Shown here: one piece after another, positions 1 to 11,859 of the stretch
How positions within the stretch are numbered: the first letter of the stretch is position 1
Layout of the letters: every line of letters begins with the position of its first letter
From: Warburgia ugandensis
Lineage: Eukaryota; Streptophyta; Magnoliopsida; Canellales; Canellaceae
Direction: 5' to 3'
Length of the DNA: 64,000 nt
Assembly (NCBI GenBank): GCA_035236585.1
Contig: CP141132.1
Span: forward strand, 62,283,880-62,347,879
The notes under the pieces: generated by a model
The model's database searches: none
What the model was told of the DNA's origin: nothing
The model's input: the letters and a program-made list of their open reading frames with translations, nothing else
Position numbers and translations under genes: made by a program

Positions 1-607
1 TAATTGAGTTTTCACTACCAATTATATTACATGGTTCCACCAATTATAAAAACTACAATCTTGACCCCGTGTTATTGAATTATTACCTTTTGAGCTATTT
101 CACCAAATTGTCCTCCTATATTTCAGTATTAACTTATGTACATCTTATATACATGTGAATTATTGTAAATTAGATGTCCAAATATAAAAGTTCATGCAGG
201 TCCCATCATTTACTAGTGAATTTACTAAATTATTTTGAAAAACTCCTTTATCAAATAGCAGGCATAAATTTGTTAAGTCCATTCTATGATGGTCTCTACC
301 TGAATATCTTTTTTCATAAGGGTGTGAGTCTTGTTCCGAGCATCCCATACTTTTAGTGAGTCAAATACATATTCCAAATCATCTATGTATCATCTACAAT
401 TAGATTCTACTACTTGATATGTTAAGAATAAATACTAAGCCTACTTTAAACGATAAACCTCTTAGGTCTGAGTGTACAAATAGTTATGCTCTATCTAGAA
501 CATTCCATCAGCGTGTTTACTAGATGTACTTCCATACACCTTGATGTATGCCTTGAGTCTTTGCTTAGATGATTGAGAAAGATTATCCCCAATTTTATTG
601 GCAGTAT
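1..607 (-). repeat. Distal part of Copia-1 LTR (interrupted)
   Basis: This stretch has no coding sequence I recognise. It is placed as the continuation of the Copia-1 LTR because Gypsy-1 begins at 608 and ends at 11538, with the same 5-bp target duplication AGTAT at 603-607 and 11539-11543. Before that insertion, base 607 was joined to 11544. The LTR starts on the minus strand at about 11853, so this is its inner part and possibly sequence beyond. The outer end of the element is not in the window or cannot be recognised. Short frames of 60-62 codons here look like chance. Confidence 0.5.
603..607. other. Target site duplication of Gypsy-1, left copy (AGTAT)
   Basis: AGTAT directly precedes the terminal TGTGATG of the element and is repeated exactly at 11539-11543. 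Five bases is the usual size for Ty3/gypsy integrase. Confidence 0.9.
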
Positions 608-3600
608 TGTGATGCCTCGGGTTTTACCAACATTAAAATAACAATTTATAAAAATAGTCAGGATCCCTATTTTAAAAACTTTAATTTTAAAAGTGACAAA
701 AAACAAATAAAGTAAACTTTAATTTTTAAAGTAATAAAAAATAAAAGCGTGTATTTCAAAATCCCACGAGTCATACAACCATAAAACCACGGATTAAACG
801 GTGAAATGAAATACCATTTCTACCTAAAATTCGGTCGAGTCTCCTCTATATTTTAGACCATTGCATATGACAAGTACAATACAAAATAACGTAATAAACA
901 TAATGTAAGACATGACATATAGGAGACTTAGTCTCCACACCCATCCACACAATCAAATACTATTTTTAATAAAATGTATACTCCAACAATTGATAAGAAA
1001 ATCAAGCTATGATGAAATAACCAGGGTCCCTCCATACAACCATCACATTCAACATAAATTCATATTCTTACATCCAGGTCACATTGCAATTTATATTAAA
1101 GTACAGTCCATAAACAATAACTAAAGTGAGATCCTAAAAAAACCTTATCATCTCTAAAGTGTCTTCAATGCTTCACTGAGAACTGTCATTGCTTTTGCTT
1201 GCTCTATCAGTGCATCCACCTATTGCAACTCTCCATATATGAGGCATTGCAAACAGAGCAATACCTCAGCAATCTATGCTTGTGTAGGTGATTAACATTC
1301 AATAATAAATATGATAAAATCATATAGTGTGAAGTATCAAGGTCATAGTGAATCTCATAGGATAAAACATGTACAGGGTACGTCAAATAGTCAGACGTGC
1401 AAGCTGAATAACACATGCAAATCATAAGTCTGGACAAATTGATATCAAGTCAAACCATCACAACATGGAAAGCATGAGATAAATACGTGGATATATGTCC
1501 ATCAAAATAATGAAAATCTATGGCCATAGAATAAAGTAATGCATGTTAAAAATCAACAAAATATCATGCACAGTCAAGCCCTAAGAGTGTCTCAACTACA
1601 CTCATGGTGATGTGGGCTAGACTCTCCACACTTTCAGCTTTCACCCTTACACCCACAATGAGGCACTCACGGCCAGACACGTTCCATTCTCGCTTTCACT
1701 CTTTCACCCACATAGGGCACTTAGGCACTCATAGAAAGAAGTGTTCTAATCTCGCTTTCACCCTTACAAGCACTCAGGCACTCACGGGGGGATGCATCCC
1801 ATCACAACCTCAATTATTCCAATCAACAAAGCATAGAAACTCCAATGAGTAACCATCTCCATAAGATCCAATCCAAGACAATGGTGGTGCAATATCAGTC
1901 ATATAGTGAAATATAGGGCTAAATCATGTAAATCAAGATATCATAATATCAACCATGTATGATAAAGGAATTTTCATGAAAACATGATAATGCATAAAAC
2001 TCATGCTTCGAAGTTCCAAAATAATATGTCACGATCCATGAAATCATGGAAAACTCTCATGTAAAATAACCTCAATAAGTACGATCAAAGCCCATGATAA
2101 AGTACAGTCCATCACATATAAAACATGGTTATTCGTAAAATCAAATGCTATGCCATCAACAAGAAGTAGGGAACACCTTTATGTAAACATGGTAACACAC
2201 AAAACACATGCCTCAAGAACTTTTGACGACAGGTCATGATCAATGAAATCATAGAGAAATTTTGAATGAAATCACCTACCTCAGACAACGTACTACTCAT
2301 ATGTACCTCCTAGTTTAGTCAAACCCATCTCTAGTGCGATCCACCACAATTCCATCACCTAGATACATATCAAATCCAATTATACTCACAATCCACTTTA
2401 TCTAGTTTGGATTCTCAATTACACATCATTACGCTTTCGTCTTTCAATACATCACGTATAGGACATTCCAATGATTCCCAACCATGGAATCCCAAGGCCG
2501 GGCCAGCCTTAATTGGCTAATAATTTTGATCATAATTAATTGGCATACTCATACTCATACTCATTAAATTATTATTTTTAATTATATCATTGCATATCTT
2601 AGAGCTACTAGGCTCAAATCATCCCAATCTTGGGTAATTTATCATTTAAACCAACTATTATGATATGGATCTCATGCTCAATCGTATCTAATTACAGTCA
2701 GATCAATCCACCAAATGATTAAGATAGTAATCTTACCTTGTACAAGTCAATATGAATAACATCCAGCTGTCTGCTTGGTCGAATCGTCTACCGATTGCCT
2801 CAACTGTGCCCAATCATCAAATCTCCATGCTGATCTCATCAAAGATCCTCACTTGATCTCCCCAGATCACATAAAAACTCAGTAATTCTAATCAACTAAT
2901 CTAAATAAGAATTTTGAATGGTTTGGATCATCCAATCAGATTCAATTTCATACCTTGATCTTCAGTTGATCTCAGCCATTGATCACGATCTGCTTTATCA
3001 TCTCCAATAATGCTTTAGACACAACATTCTTATATAGATCCATGATCTACATTTCATAAGGATCACTACAGACTAAAAACGAAGTCAGATTAGTAGAGAT
3101 TAGACAATCTGACCTCCAATCAAAAGTCAGGTAAAATTGACGGTGTGATCTTCCCCGCTCAACAAATGGGAAGATGGGTATAGTTTCTCACACTACAAGG
3201 ATCGCGAGGTTACTCTTGGATCTTTGAGATCCTTCCTGGATTGGTCATAATCATGGTTCAAAGTTTAGGGTAAAATAGGGGTCACCTGGTCAACTCAGTC
3301 CCTTCTAAACTAGTTAGGAGCAACCCTACCCTAACTAGTTAGAACAAAGAAAGACAGGGGAAGGGGAGATCGGTGGCTGGCAACCATCGGGGCATCCTCA
3401 ACCTGGACCCAATAGAGCACGGGGAGCGGAGAGAGAGGGGCCCCTACACGCTGGCTACCCAACAGCCAGCCATGCCGGCGCTGAGCAAAACAGGGGGAGG
3501 GGTGATGGTAGCGAGACTGGCCTGCACGCACAGACATCACAAGTGCAGGCTGGTCTTGCCACGTAAAACCACGATCATGGAGGGGAAGAGGAGATGAGGG

Positions 3601-3726
3601 AGTGGGTGGGCTATGCTAGTGGAAGAGGGTCACTCAAGCGGGGGGTTTCTGAGTGCGTGGCTAGAAGGGGGAAAATCTCGGGTTGCGCAGCCAGAAGGGA
3701 AACCCTATCTAGGATTCCATCGATGC

Positions 3727-3779
<53 letters not shown>

Positions 3780-4450
3780 GAGCACGTGGTAGTCCTACCG
3801 ACGATGCCTAAGGCACGGTCATCGCCTGAGCCCAACAGAGGAAGGGGGTTTTGCCTGCCGGGGACTAGAAACGGGGGAGATGGGGGTTTTCGGCGGGTCA
3901 CCTGGGGGAAAACTCAATCAGGCTTTCTCGTTATTGTTGGTGGGAAAGAAGAGGTAATCAGGGGTCATCTTATCTCATTGGTGGAAAACCCAATTAGGGT
4001 TCCGATGATGGGGTTTTCCTAGCAAGGTAACAGCCATTGGAAAACCCAACGGGCAAGAGGACTGTGCCGAAGCAGGGGAGAGGGAGACTAGGTGGGATTT
4101 CTATGCTGGTGATCTCTCCCACTGTGTTTTCCCCCCGTCTTATCTTATTCTCAGCTCGGGTGTCACAACGGACAAAACAAGGGGGTGCCACTACCAATTT
4201 CAACCCCCTGTCAATTTGTAAAACATTTGGAATTTTTAGTCCCAATCTTTGTTTCACTCAAAATTAGTGTCATTCAAATTGTCTTGGCACATAATTTCCA
4301 ATTTTGATAATCCTAAGCCCAAATTTTAAGCCCATAAAGAGGTCATTTTCATAAACCTAATTTTCATGAAATTTAGTTAAAATTTCTTATCCCCATTAAA
4401 ATTATAATTTAAAATCATGAAAAATGACCTAAAATTTTGGAGTTGTTACA
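608..4450 (-). repeat. Gypsy-1 3' LTR (3.84 kb)
   Basis: This aligns with 8438-11538 along nearly its whole length; for example, 902-945 and 8726-8769 are nearly identical, as are the two ends. It is the longer LTR copy because it keeps 2706-3389, which the other copy lacks. It contains a GC-richer tract at about 3360-4140 and a (GA)n array. The frames in the GC-rich tract (for example 3594-4022) are not conserved between the two LTR copies, so I do not call them genes. Confidence 0.88.
3729..3776. repeat. (GA)n microsatellite, 48 bp
   Basis: Perfect GA dinucleotide run inside the Gypsy-1 3' LTR. The sister LTR has only a short GAGAGGGAGAGGGAGAGAGA stretch at the same place, so the array grew, or was lost, after insertion. 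Confidence 0.97.
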
Positions 4451-4468
4451 TTCTTCCCTCCTTATAGG
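4451..4468 (-). other. Gypsy-1 polypurine tract
   Basis: On the minus strand, CCTATAAGGAGGGAAGAA runs directly into the LTR start TGTAACAAC. This is the expected place for the plus-strand priming site and agrees with the orientation given by the primer binding site. Confidence 0.8.
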
Positions 4469-4559
4469 AATTTCGTCCTCGAAATTCTTTCCGTGTTATT
4501 CCTCAATCAATTTTTAAAACATCCCCATATCACAAGATCTATTGATCATACCTAAAATT

Positions 4560-5180
4560 TCCATAGTCAATTGCCAATAGCAATTTCATACAATATCATC
4601 CCCTCAAATAACAACTCATATATATATATATATATATATAACCCCATGTATGGTCAATCTATTCCTGATCAAATAATTCATATTATGGTTAGAACATGTC
4701 ATAATCCCTTATGATGCAATTAGCATAAACTATACTCTCATCGAATAGCTAGTGTGAGTAGATCACCATAACAATACAATCAGAAAATCTCAGCTCATAT
4801 ATGCAGTCCTACGCCAAGTCTATATTAGGGCACATTACCTCACCACCAGGCAATGTATATCAATTACATCATATCATATCAACTCCAGAATAAGCAATAC
4901 ATGCCAATCACAATAGAAGCATACCATCTCAGTAATAGGCAATCATATGCCAATCAAAATCAGATCCACAGCTCGATCATACTGTGAGCACCTATAAGCC
5001 TGCCACTTAGAAGCTCGCCACCTAGAAGCCTGCCAATGCCACTCACACCAGCCCTCATCGGTCAACCTCTTAGGCCACCCTCATCGGCCACTCACAAGTA
5101 CACACCATAATCCAGAACCAGATTATACATAAGAAATTTCATTTAAACATACTTACTGTCACACTTCTCACCTTCACAAG
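4560..5180 (-). repeat. LTR-like segment inside Gypsy-1 interior, related to Gypsy-3 LTR
   Basis: The segment around 4980-5105, with its repeated GCCTGCCACCTAGAAG-type phrases and CCCTCATCGGCC-type phrases, resembles 39565-39680 and 44220-44340 in the Gypsy-3 LTRs. The CATATC-rich text before it is also similar in style. It lies where gypsy integrase would be expected, between the RT remnant and the 3' LTR. I infer that part of pol was replaced by, or lost to, a related LTR fragment. The ends are not defined. An (AT)n run sits at 4618-4641. Confidence 0.45.
4618..4641. repeat. (AT)n microsatellite
   Basis: A 24-bp alternating AT run within the Gypsy-1 interior. Confidence 0.95.
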
Positions 5181-5189
5181 AAATCAAGC

Positions 5190-5935
5190 TCACATACGTA
5201 ATATAAACAATATCCATGTCATTGTTATCTTGGAGAACTCAATCCTGTAGCAATAATAGTTCACTAGACTAAGGAGACTATCAACCTTAGTCACTAGTTT
5301 GGCTAGTCCTAGTTCATCACAATCTCGAGAAACAATCTCTCTATTGATAGAGATATTGTGATTAAGAAAATTCATCTTCTTTGACCATAATTCATACACA
5401 CATGCATTTATCACAAACGATGAGTTTTTCATATACTAATTAATGCACAAGGGTTTCTTGTGCTCCTCCTATACAAAAACATCATTCACTAACATAATCC
5501 TCGCTCATCTCAGTAACCTTTACAAATTTAGCCCATCATATCCATACATACTGCCAGTGCACTAATTTAATCAATTAGTTGCAACTAGAACATGTAATAA
5601 TCATAACAAGTTCTAAAAATTGTCTCAAAGACATCTTAGTAACAATCCTCAATTAGTAATATCCACACCTCAAATCCATATCCACCATACCATGCACCAT
5701 CATAAGTTGATCATATAAATCATCAATACATGCTAAAGAAAATCAATTCTCCACTATGGTGCTATCAAACAATCATTAATCTGTGAATAACAATAAGGAT
5801 CTATCTCTCTCCTCACAAAGAGGTTTATTGCACCCAATGAAGACCCACCAGGTCTATTAAACCTCATCAAATAAGTACTGTACCAGAAACCCTTCTAGCT
5901 CAGCTAGGGCCATCCTATATGGCACCTTAGAAAAT
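5190..5935 (-). pseudogene. Gypsy-1 reverse transcriptase remnant
   Basis: Reading the minus strand across frames gives, in order: PYRMALAELEG at about 5895-5930 (the gypsy RT entry motif PYRMAPxEL); IDDLYDQL and DLRCGYY near 5650-5720 (RIDDLFDQL and DLRSGYHQLRI in active copies); and, within 5190-5432, a FLNHNIS...IVSRDCDE...LLSLVNYY tract matching the FLGHVVS...VxxFLGLAxYYRRF region at the end of the RT domain. Stops and frame changes are frequent and the YxDD box is not readable. This relic cannot encode an enzyme. Family identity is good; the exact boundaries are not. Confidence 0.75.
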
Positions 5936-6561
5936 GACATTGTTTGATGCCAAAACAATATAAAAATCCATCTTCTACAACAAAAAATCCTAAAACCTCC
6001 CCAAGAAAGATTATGAATCCTCACACACCACATGTGTGCTCAATCTGTGGCCACTCTTTATCATCCATTGTCACACTCACAAGGAGTCAGTACACTAGAA
6101 GAGTATCGTACTGCCTTGAAGCAAAATTAACATAAACCTCATCAATGCCCCTTCTTACTCAGAGTAAGGTCAATAGCTATCCAGGTATACTAAAAGTAAT
6201 CTTTTCCTCATAGCAATCAACTATCTCCCAATAAATAAAATCCATCCCAATGATGGTATAATGATCAGTCATATCAATTAGATTAGTTCAATATCCATCC
6301 TCTCACTCATCATCAGCATCATAACATCCAACTCCAAGACTGCCATATATACAAGCGTATTCATCAAGGCACTAATACATAAAGTACAAAAATGACTGAA
6401 TCTTAGATCAAGGAAGATTCTAACATAGTAACTAGCAATTAGAACATATTTTCCACTATCTAGTTCTAGGCATGTACTTGTCTCCAAGTAACGGCAAAAT
6501 TTATCATTAATTATGTGGGGCCATCTCTACCCTATCTCCAATGCCAGTCTGTCTGACTCAT

Positions 6562-6614
6562 TGTCCAATGGGACAGTCTCTAAAGTAATGTCCTAAATCT
6601 CCACAGTCAAACAT
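6562..6614 (-). pseudogene. Gypsy-1 gag CCHC zinc knuckle remnant
   Basis: The minus strand reads FDCGDLGHYFRDCP, which is the C..GH....C core of a retroviral-type CX2CX4HX4C nucleocapsid knuckle. The first cysteine codon is present just upstream but out of frame by one base, so the domain is broken. The sequence from here to the primer binding site (about 1.8 kb) should be gag but holds no other motif I can name. Only about 2.1 kb lies between the knuckle and the 3' LTR, too little for a full pol gene. Confidence 0.7.
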
Positions 6615-6619
6615 TTAAA

Positions 6620-8418
6620 GGATTGCCACTGTGATGGCTGCTACTGATGCTATTATCATTATTGCGGCAGTCTACTAACTCTAGGACATAATTATCCAGG
6701 TGTCTATTCTTACAACTAGTACACCTTCTCTCATCCGTATCCCAATACCGCATGATCAAATGTTACTTGATTAGTGGCCTCTGTAGCTGTGTCAATGAAA
6801 GGTCTCTTACCCTTACTAGGCTAACTCGAACTACCTATGTCCGAGTTTCTACGATCAGCCTTGGTCCTGAAAGGATCCCTCTTTACATAGAGGTTGTCTG
6901 CAACCTTGCTACCAACGTAAAACATGGCCCAATCACCAAATCCATCAATATAGGTGTCAACATATCATAATCTATCCATAGTCTCCTTCTTCCTGGTGAA
7001 GGAGTAAGTGCAAGTCTCTTCAACTATGTACACTGGTTCAATACCGTTGAACTGTCTATTTCTTTATTTTAAGTGCCAAAACTCTCTTAGTTTCCAAAAA
7101 TACTAATCATCACTAGCCTTCCTAAGGCCTTCTAGATAAAAATATCAATAATGGAGGAGCACGTGTTCTTAAATAACCATCATTAGAATCCTCACAATTA
7201 TATTTTTAGTGTCCTCACCTCCATCATTTCACTTTCTTGAACTAATGAATTATTTTGTTGTCATATAAGGCAAAGTCATTTACAACTCGATCAATTGCAC
7301 ACCCAATGAAATTTATCCTTTATAATACTTCTTTAGTCATCAAAAATCACATTATCATCTCTATCAATGTTGGATGTAATTCAATCATAATTAATTTATC
7401 TCGCCTCATTCACTTTATTTGTTTTCTTTCTAGTTGACTCATTACAAAATCATGTCTATTCAAGAATTATTTCCATAAATAAGTTATTATGCCCTCCGAG
7501 TTTATATGCACTTCAAATCATAACTTAAGAACAATTTGTAAGTATTCACTCCCACTAATGTCCGTTATCAATATTTTTGTAAGAGCAAGAATTCATAAGC
7601 TTTTATCTCACCTTATTCTCACAACAATATCCATTCCCCATACCTACTTCAAGAAGTATCTCTCCCTACTTGATTCACATCATTAATACCAACCATTTTC
7701 ATACAATGGTTGTTATATCCTTCAAGTGCTATGTGTCTCCAATCATGATCGCAATCCTTAGAATGATCTAATAGCATTTACTTTTCATTGAAGACTAGCT
7801 GTGAATATCTCTGTATTCACTAAACTCACCAGTTTTCTTCTCAATCAAATATTTCATCCATAGAAACACAGGATCTTACTTCATTAAATTTTCAATAACT
7901 TTCACCATATTAGGGCTTATTTATCAATTAAGTCCACTTCAAGTTAAGACTATTACCATACTCCTCTCAACTTTCTCGAGTTCTAAATAATTGTAATCAT
8001 TTCTATTCCTTCATCATTCTTATCATGCAATTGTCATTTCAAAAATTGTTAGGCATTTTCCAACAGTTTACTAACACCGTTCAAGTTAGAACTTGAACTC
8101 TAAAAAAGAATTCATTTAAATGTATCAACTATTATATAGTAAGGTTCTCATTAAGAGAAACTAATTTATAATCTTTATTTTGATTCATGATTCTAAGAAT
8201 CATGCACTTCCCATAAAAGTGTACTTCTTTGTGTTCATACAAGGATTTAAAGTCTCAATTTCTCTAAGAAAATCTGCCACCTTCATGGCATTATCTATTT
8301 CACAATCATCAACATCATTCACATGAGTTATCTCTGTAACTCATATTTAGGAAATCATCTCACTTCATGGATTGTATGTAACCTTTGAATCTATTGGAAT
8401 GGCTGTGATGGAGTAGAC
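6620..8418 (-). other. Gypsy-1 presumed gag region, unreadable
   Basis: This interior sequence between the primer binding site and the knuckle is AT-rich, with only short frames (62-72 codons) and no recognisable protein motif. By position it should have been the gag leader and capsid part. Confidence 0.4.
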
Positions 8419-8435
8419 CTGGGCTCTGATACCAA
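8419..8435 (-). promoter_or_regulatory. Gypsy-1 primer binding site (tRNA-iMet)
   Basis: On the minus strand this reads TGGTATCAGAGCCCAGG, two bases inside the 5' LTR end. It matches the complement of the plant initiator tRNA-Met 3' end used to prime reverse transcription in many plant LTR elements, with one extra C. Confidence 0.88.
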
Positions 8436-8437
8436 AC

Positions 8438-11400
8438 TGTGATGCCCCGGGTTTTACCAACAATAAAATAACAATTTATAAAAATAGTCGAGATCCCTAT
8501 TTTGAAATTTTTAATTTTTAAAGTGATCAAAAACAAATAAAGTAAACTTTAATTTTTAAAGTGACCAAAAACAAACTAGGAGTCATACAACCACAAAACC
8601 ATAGATTTAACGGTGAAATGAAATACCATTTCTACTGAAAATTCGACAGAGTCTCTTCTATATTTTAGACCATTACATACGACAAGTGCAATACAAAATA
8701 ATTTAATAAACATAATGCAAGACATGACATATAGGAGACTTAGTCTCCACACCCATCCACCTAATCAAATACTATTTTCAATAAAATGCATACTCCAACA
8801 ATTGATAAGAAAATCAAGCCATGAGAAAATACCTAAGGTCCCTCCATACAGCCATCACATCCAACATGAATTCATATTCTTTCATCCAGATCACATTGCA
8901 AATTATATTAAAGTATAGTCCATAAACAATAACTAAAGTGCGATCCTGAAAAAACCTTATCATCTCTAAAATGTCTTCAATGCTTCACTAAGAACAGTCA
9001 TCGCTTTTGCTTGCTCTATCAGTGCATCCACCTGTTGCAACTCTCTATATCTGAGGCATTCCAAACAAATCAATGCCTCAGCAAGCTATGCTTGTGTAGG
9101 TGATTAACATTCAATAATAAATACAATAAAATCATATGATGCGAAGTATCAAGGTCATAGTGAATCTCATAAGATAAAACATGTACATGGCATGTCAAAT
9201 AGTCAAACGTCCATACTGAATAACACATCAAAATCATAAGTTTGCACAAATAGATATCAAGTCAAACCATCACAACATGCAAGGCATGAGATAAATACAT
9301 GGATATACATCCATCAAAATAATGAAAATCTGTGTCCATAGAATAATGTAATGCATTTCAAAACATCAGGCACAGTCAAGCCTTATGAGTGTCTCAACTA
9401 CACTCATGGCGACGTGGGCCGGACTCTCCACACTTTTCGCTTTCAACCTTTAACCCACTACAGGGCACTCAACTACTCACGAAAGGACTCATTCCAATCT
9501 CGCTTTCCCCCTTTCACCCACACAGGGCACTCAGGCACTCACGGAAAGACGCGTTCTAATCCTGCTTTCACCCTCATGAGCACTCAAGCACTCACGAGGG
9601 GATGCATCCCATCACAACCTCAATTATTCTAATCGACAAAGCATAAAAACTCCAATGAGTACCATCTCTATAAAATCCAATCCAAGACAATGGTAGTGCA
9701 ATATCAGTCATATAGTGAAATATAGGGCTAAATCATGTAAATCAAGATATCATAATATCAACCATGTATGATAAAGGAATTTTCATGAAAACATGATAAT
9801 TCATAAAACTCATGCTTCGAAGTTCCAAAATAATATGTCACGATCCATGAAATCATGAAAAACTCTCATGTAAAATAACCTTAATAAGTACTATCAAAGC
9901 CCATGATAAAGTACAATCCATCACATATAAAACATGGTTATTCGTAAAATCGAATGCCATACCATCAACAAGAAGTAGGGAACACCTTTACGTAAACATG
10001 GTAGCACACAAAACACATGCCTCAAGAACTTTTGACAACAGGTCATGGTCAATGAAATCACAAAGAAATCTCGAATGAAATCACCTACCTTAGACAACGT
10101 ACTACTCATCTGTACCTCCTAGTTTAGTCAAACCCATCTCTAGTGCAATCCACCATAATTCCATCACCTGGATACATATCATATCCAGTCATACTCATAA
10201 TCCACTTTATCTAACTTGGATTCTGAATTACGCATCATTACACTTTCATCTTTCAATACATTACGTATAAGACATTCCAATGATTCACAACCATGGAATC
10301 CCAAGGTAGGGCCAGCCTTAATTGGCAAATAATTTGAATCATACTTAATTGGCATACTCACAATCATTAAATCATTATTCCTAATTGTATCATTGCATAT
10401 CTCAAAGCTACTAGGCTTTGATCATCCCAATCTTGGGTAATTTATCATTTAAATCAATTAATCAAGTATTATGATATGAATCTCATGCTCAATCATATCT
10501 AATTATAGTTAGATCAGGGCATCCTTACCTAGACCCGACAGAGCATGGCGAGCAAAGACAAATGGGCCCCTGCATGCGGGTTACCTAATAGCCAAGCCAT
10601 GCCGGCGCTAGGCAAAACAAGGGGAGGGGAGATGGTAACGACTAGCTTACACGCATAGGCATCACAGGCTGGTTGTGTCGCGTAAAACCCTGATCGGGGA
10701 GGGGAGGAGCAGATGAGGGAGTGGGTGGCTTGTCCGGCAAGTGGGCTATACCAGAGGAAGAGAGTCACGCGAGTGGGGTGTTTCTGAGTGCGTGGCTGGA
10801 AGGGGGAAAAGCTCGGGTCCCATAACCAGAGGGGAAACCTGATTTGAGTTTTTGTCGACATTGGAGAGGGAGAGGGAGAGAGATGGGAGAGCATGGTAGT
10901 CCGGCCAACGATGCCTAAGGCGTGGTCATCGCCCGAACCCAACAGAGGAAGGGGGTTGTGCCCGTCAATGATTGGAGATGGGGGTTTTTAGCCAGTCACC
11001 TGTGGGATCGGGTTTTCCTGTTATCGCCAGTGCGAAAGGGGAGCTGATCAAGGGCCACCTTATCTCGCCAATGGAAAACCCAATTAGGGTTTTGGTGATG
11101 GGGTTTTGCTGGTAAGGTAACAGCCACCGGAAAACCCAATGGGGAAGGGGACTGTGCCAAAGCTAGGGAGAGGGAAACCAGGTGGGATTTCTATGCCGAT
11201 GATCTCTCCCACTGCGTTTCCCCCCCATCTTATCATGTTCTCAGCTTGCATGTCACAACGGACAAAACAGGGGGGTGCCGTTACCAATTTCAACCCCTAT
11301 CAATTTGTAAAACATTTGGAATTTTCAGTCTCGATCTCTATTTTGCACAAAATTAGTGCCATTCAAATTGTCTCAGTGTATACATTCCAATTTTGATAAT

Positions 11401-11538
11401 CCTAAGTCCAAATTTCAAGCCCATAAAGAGCTCATTTTCATAAACTTAATTTTCATGGAATTTAGTTAAAATTTCTTATCCCTATCAAAATTATAATTTA
11501 AAATCATGAAAAATGACCTAAAATTTTGAGTTGTTACA
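8438..11538 (-). repeat. Gypsy-1 5' LTR (3.10 kb)
   Basis: This LTR copy is adjacent to the primer binding site, so it is the 5' LTR in the element's own orientation. It matches 608-4450 with scattered substitutions, but at about 10516 it jumps directly from the sequence equivalent to 2705 to that equivalent to 3390. It also has only a short degenerate purine run where the other copy carries 48 bp of GA. Confidence 0.88.
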
Positions 11539-11543
11539 AGTAT
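11539..11543. other. Target site duplication of Gypsy-1, right copy (AGTAT)
   Basis: AGTAT directly follows the terminal GTTGTTACA of Gypsy-1. It matches the copy at 603-607 exactly and lies inside the LTR of Copia-1. Confidence 0.9.
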
Positions 11544-11853
11544 CCTATTTCTAAGGTGTTCACAATTGTGTATTCTCAGTTCTAATCTCACCTAAAGATA
11601 GTTTTTAGGTTATAAGGATAAGGAATTCCATTTCTCCTCATCATATGATCTCCATCACCTTGACATGGTATTCTTAAAATTTTCTCTGGGGTTTTGATTG
11701 TCATATCATGACTAACTAATAAGCATAATATGTATTAAAGACAATTAGAAAGTAGTGCCCATAAAATAAATTTGGCATAAAAGTGAATATTATTCATTAT
11801 ATAAACATACGATAAATTAATTTATTGGCTTATGAGGTCATACATTCCCAACA
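11539..11853 (-). repeat. Copia-1 3' LTR, proximal part
   Basis: On the minus strand the sequence passes from the copia pol C-terminus through a purine-rich GATTGGGAGTT into TGTTGGGAATG, a typical copia LTR start, at 11853. It continues to 11539, where Gypsy-1 was inserted, and resumes at 607. The far end of the LTR is not recognised. Confidence 0.6.
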
Positions 11854-11859
11854 AACTCC

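Larger units (their letters stand above)
608..11538 (-). mobile_element. Gypsy-1: Ty3/gypsy LTR retrotransposon, decayed
   Basis: A complete but dead LTR retrotransposon of 10.9 kb on the minus strand. Long terminal repeats flank a 4-kb interior. On the plus strand the LTR runs from TGTGATGCC to GTTGTTACA, so the termini are TG...CA. Both outer ends abut the 5-bp duplication AGTAT. A tRNA-iMet primer binding site lies next to the 8438 LTR and a purine tract next to the 4450 LTR, which fixes the orientation. The interior carries remnants of a CCHC knuckle and a gypsy reverse transcriptase. The tract before the 3' LTR (minus: GAGGACGAAATTCCTATAAG) is typical of plant chromovirus-type gypsy elements; the exact lineage is inferred. 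Confidence 0.9.

Noticed and set aside
3594..4022. 142-codon plus-strand frame in the Gypsy-1 LTR
   Set aside because: Much of it is translated GA repeat, and the sister LTR does not preserve the frame. A composition effect of the GC-rich LTR part.
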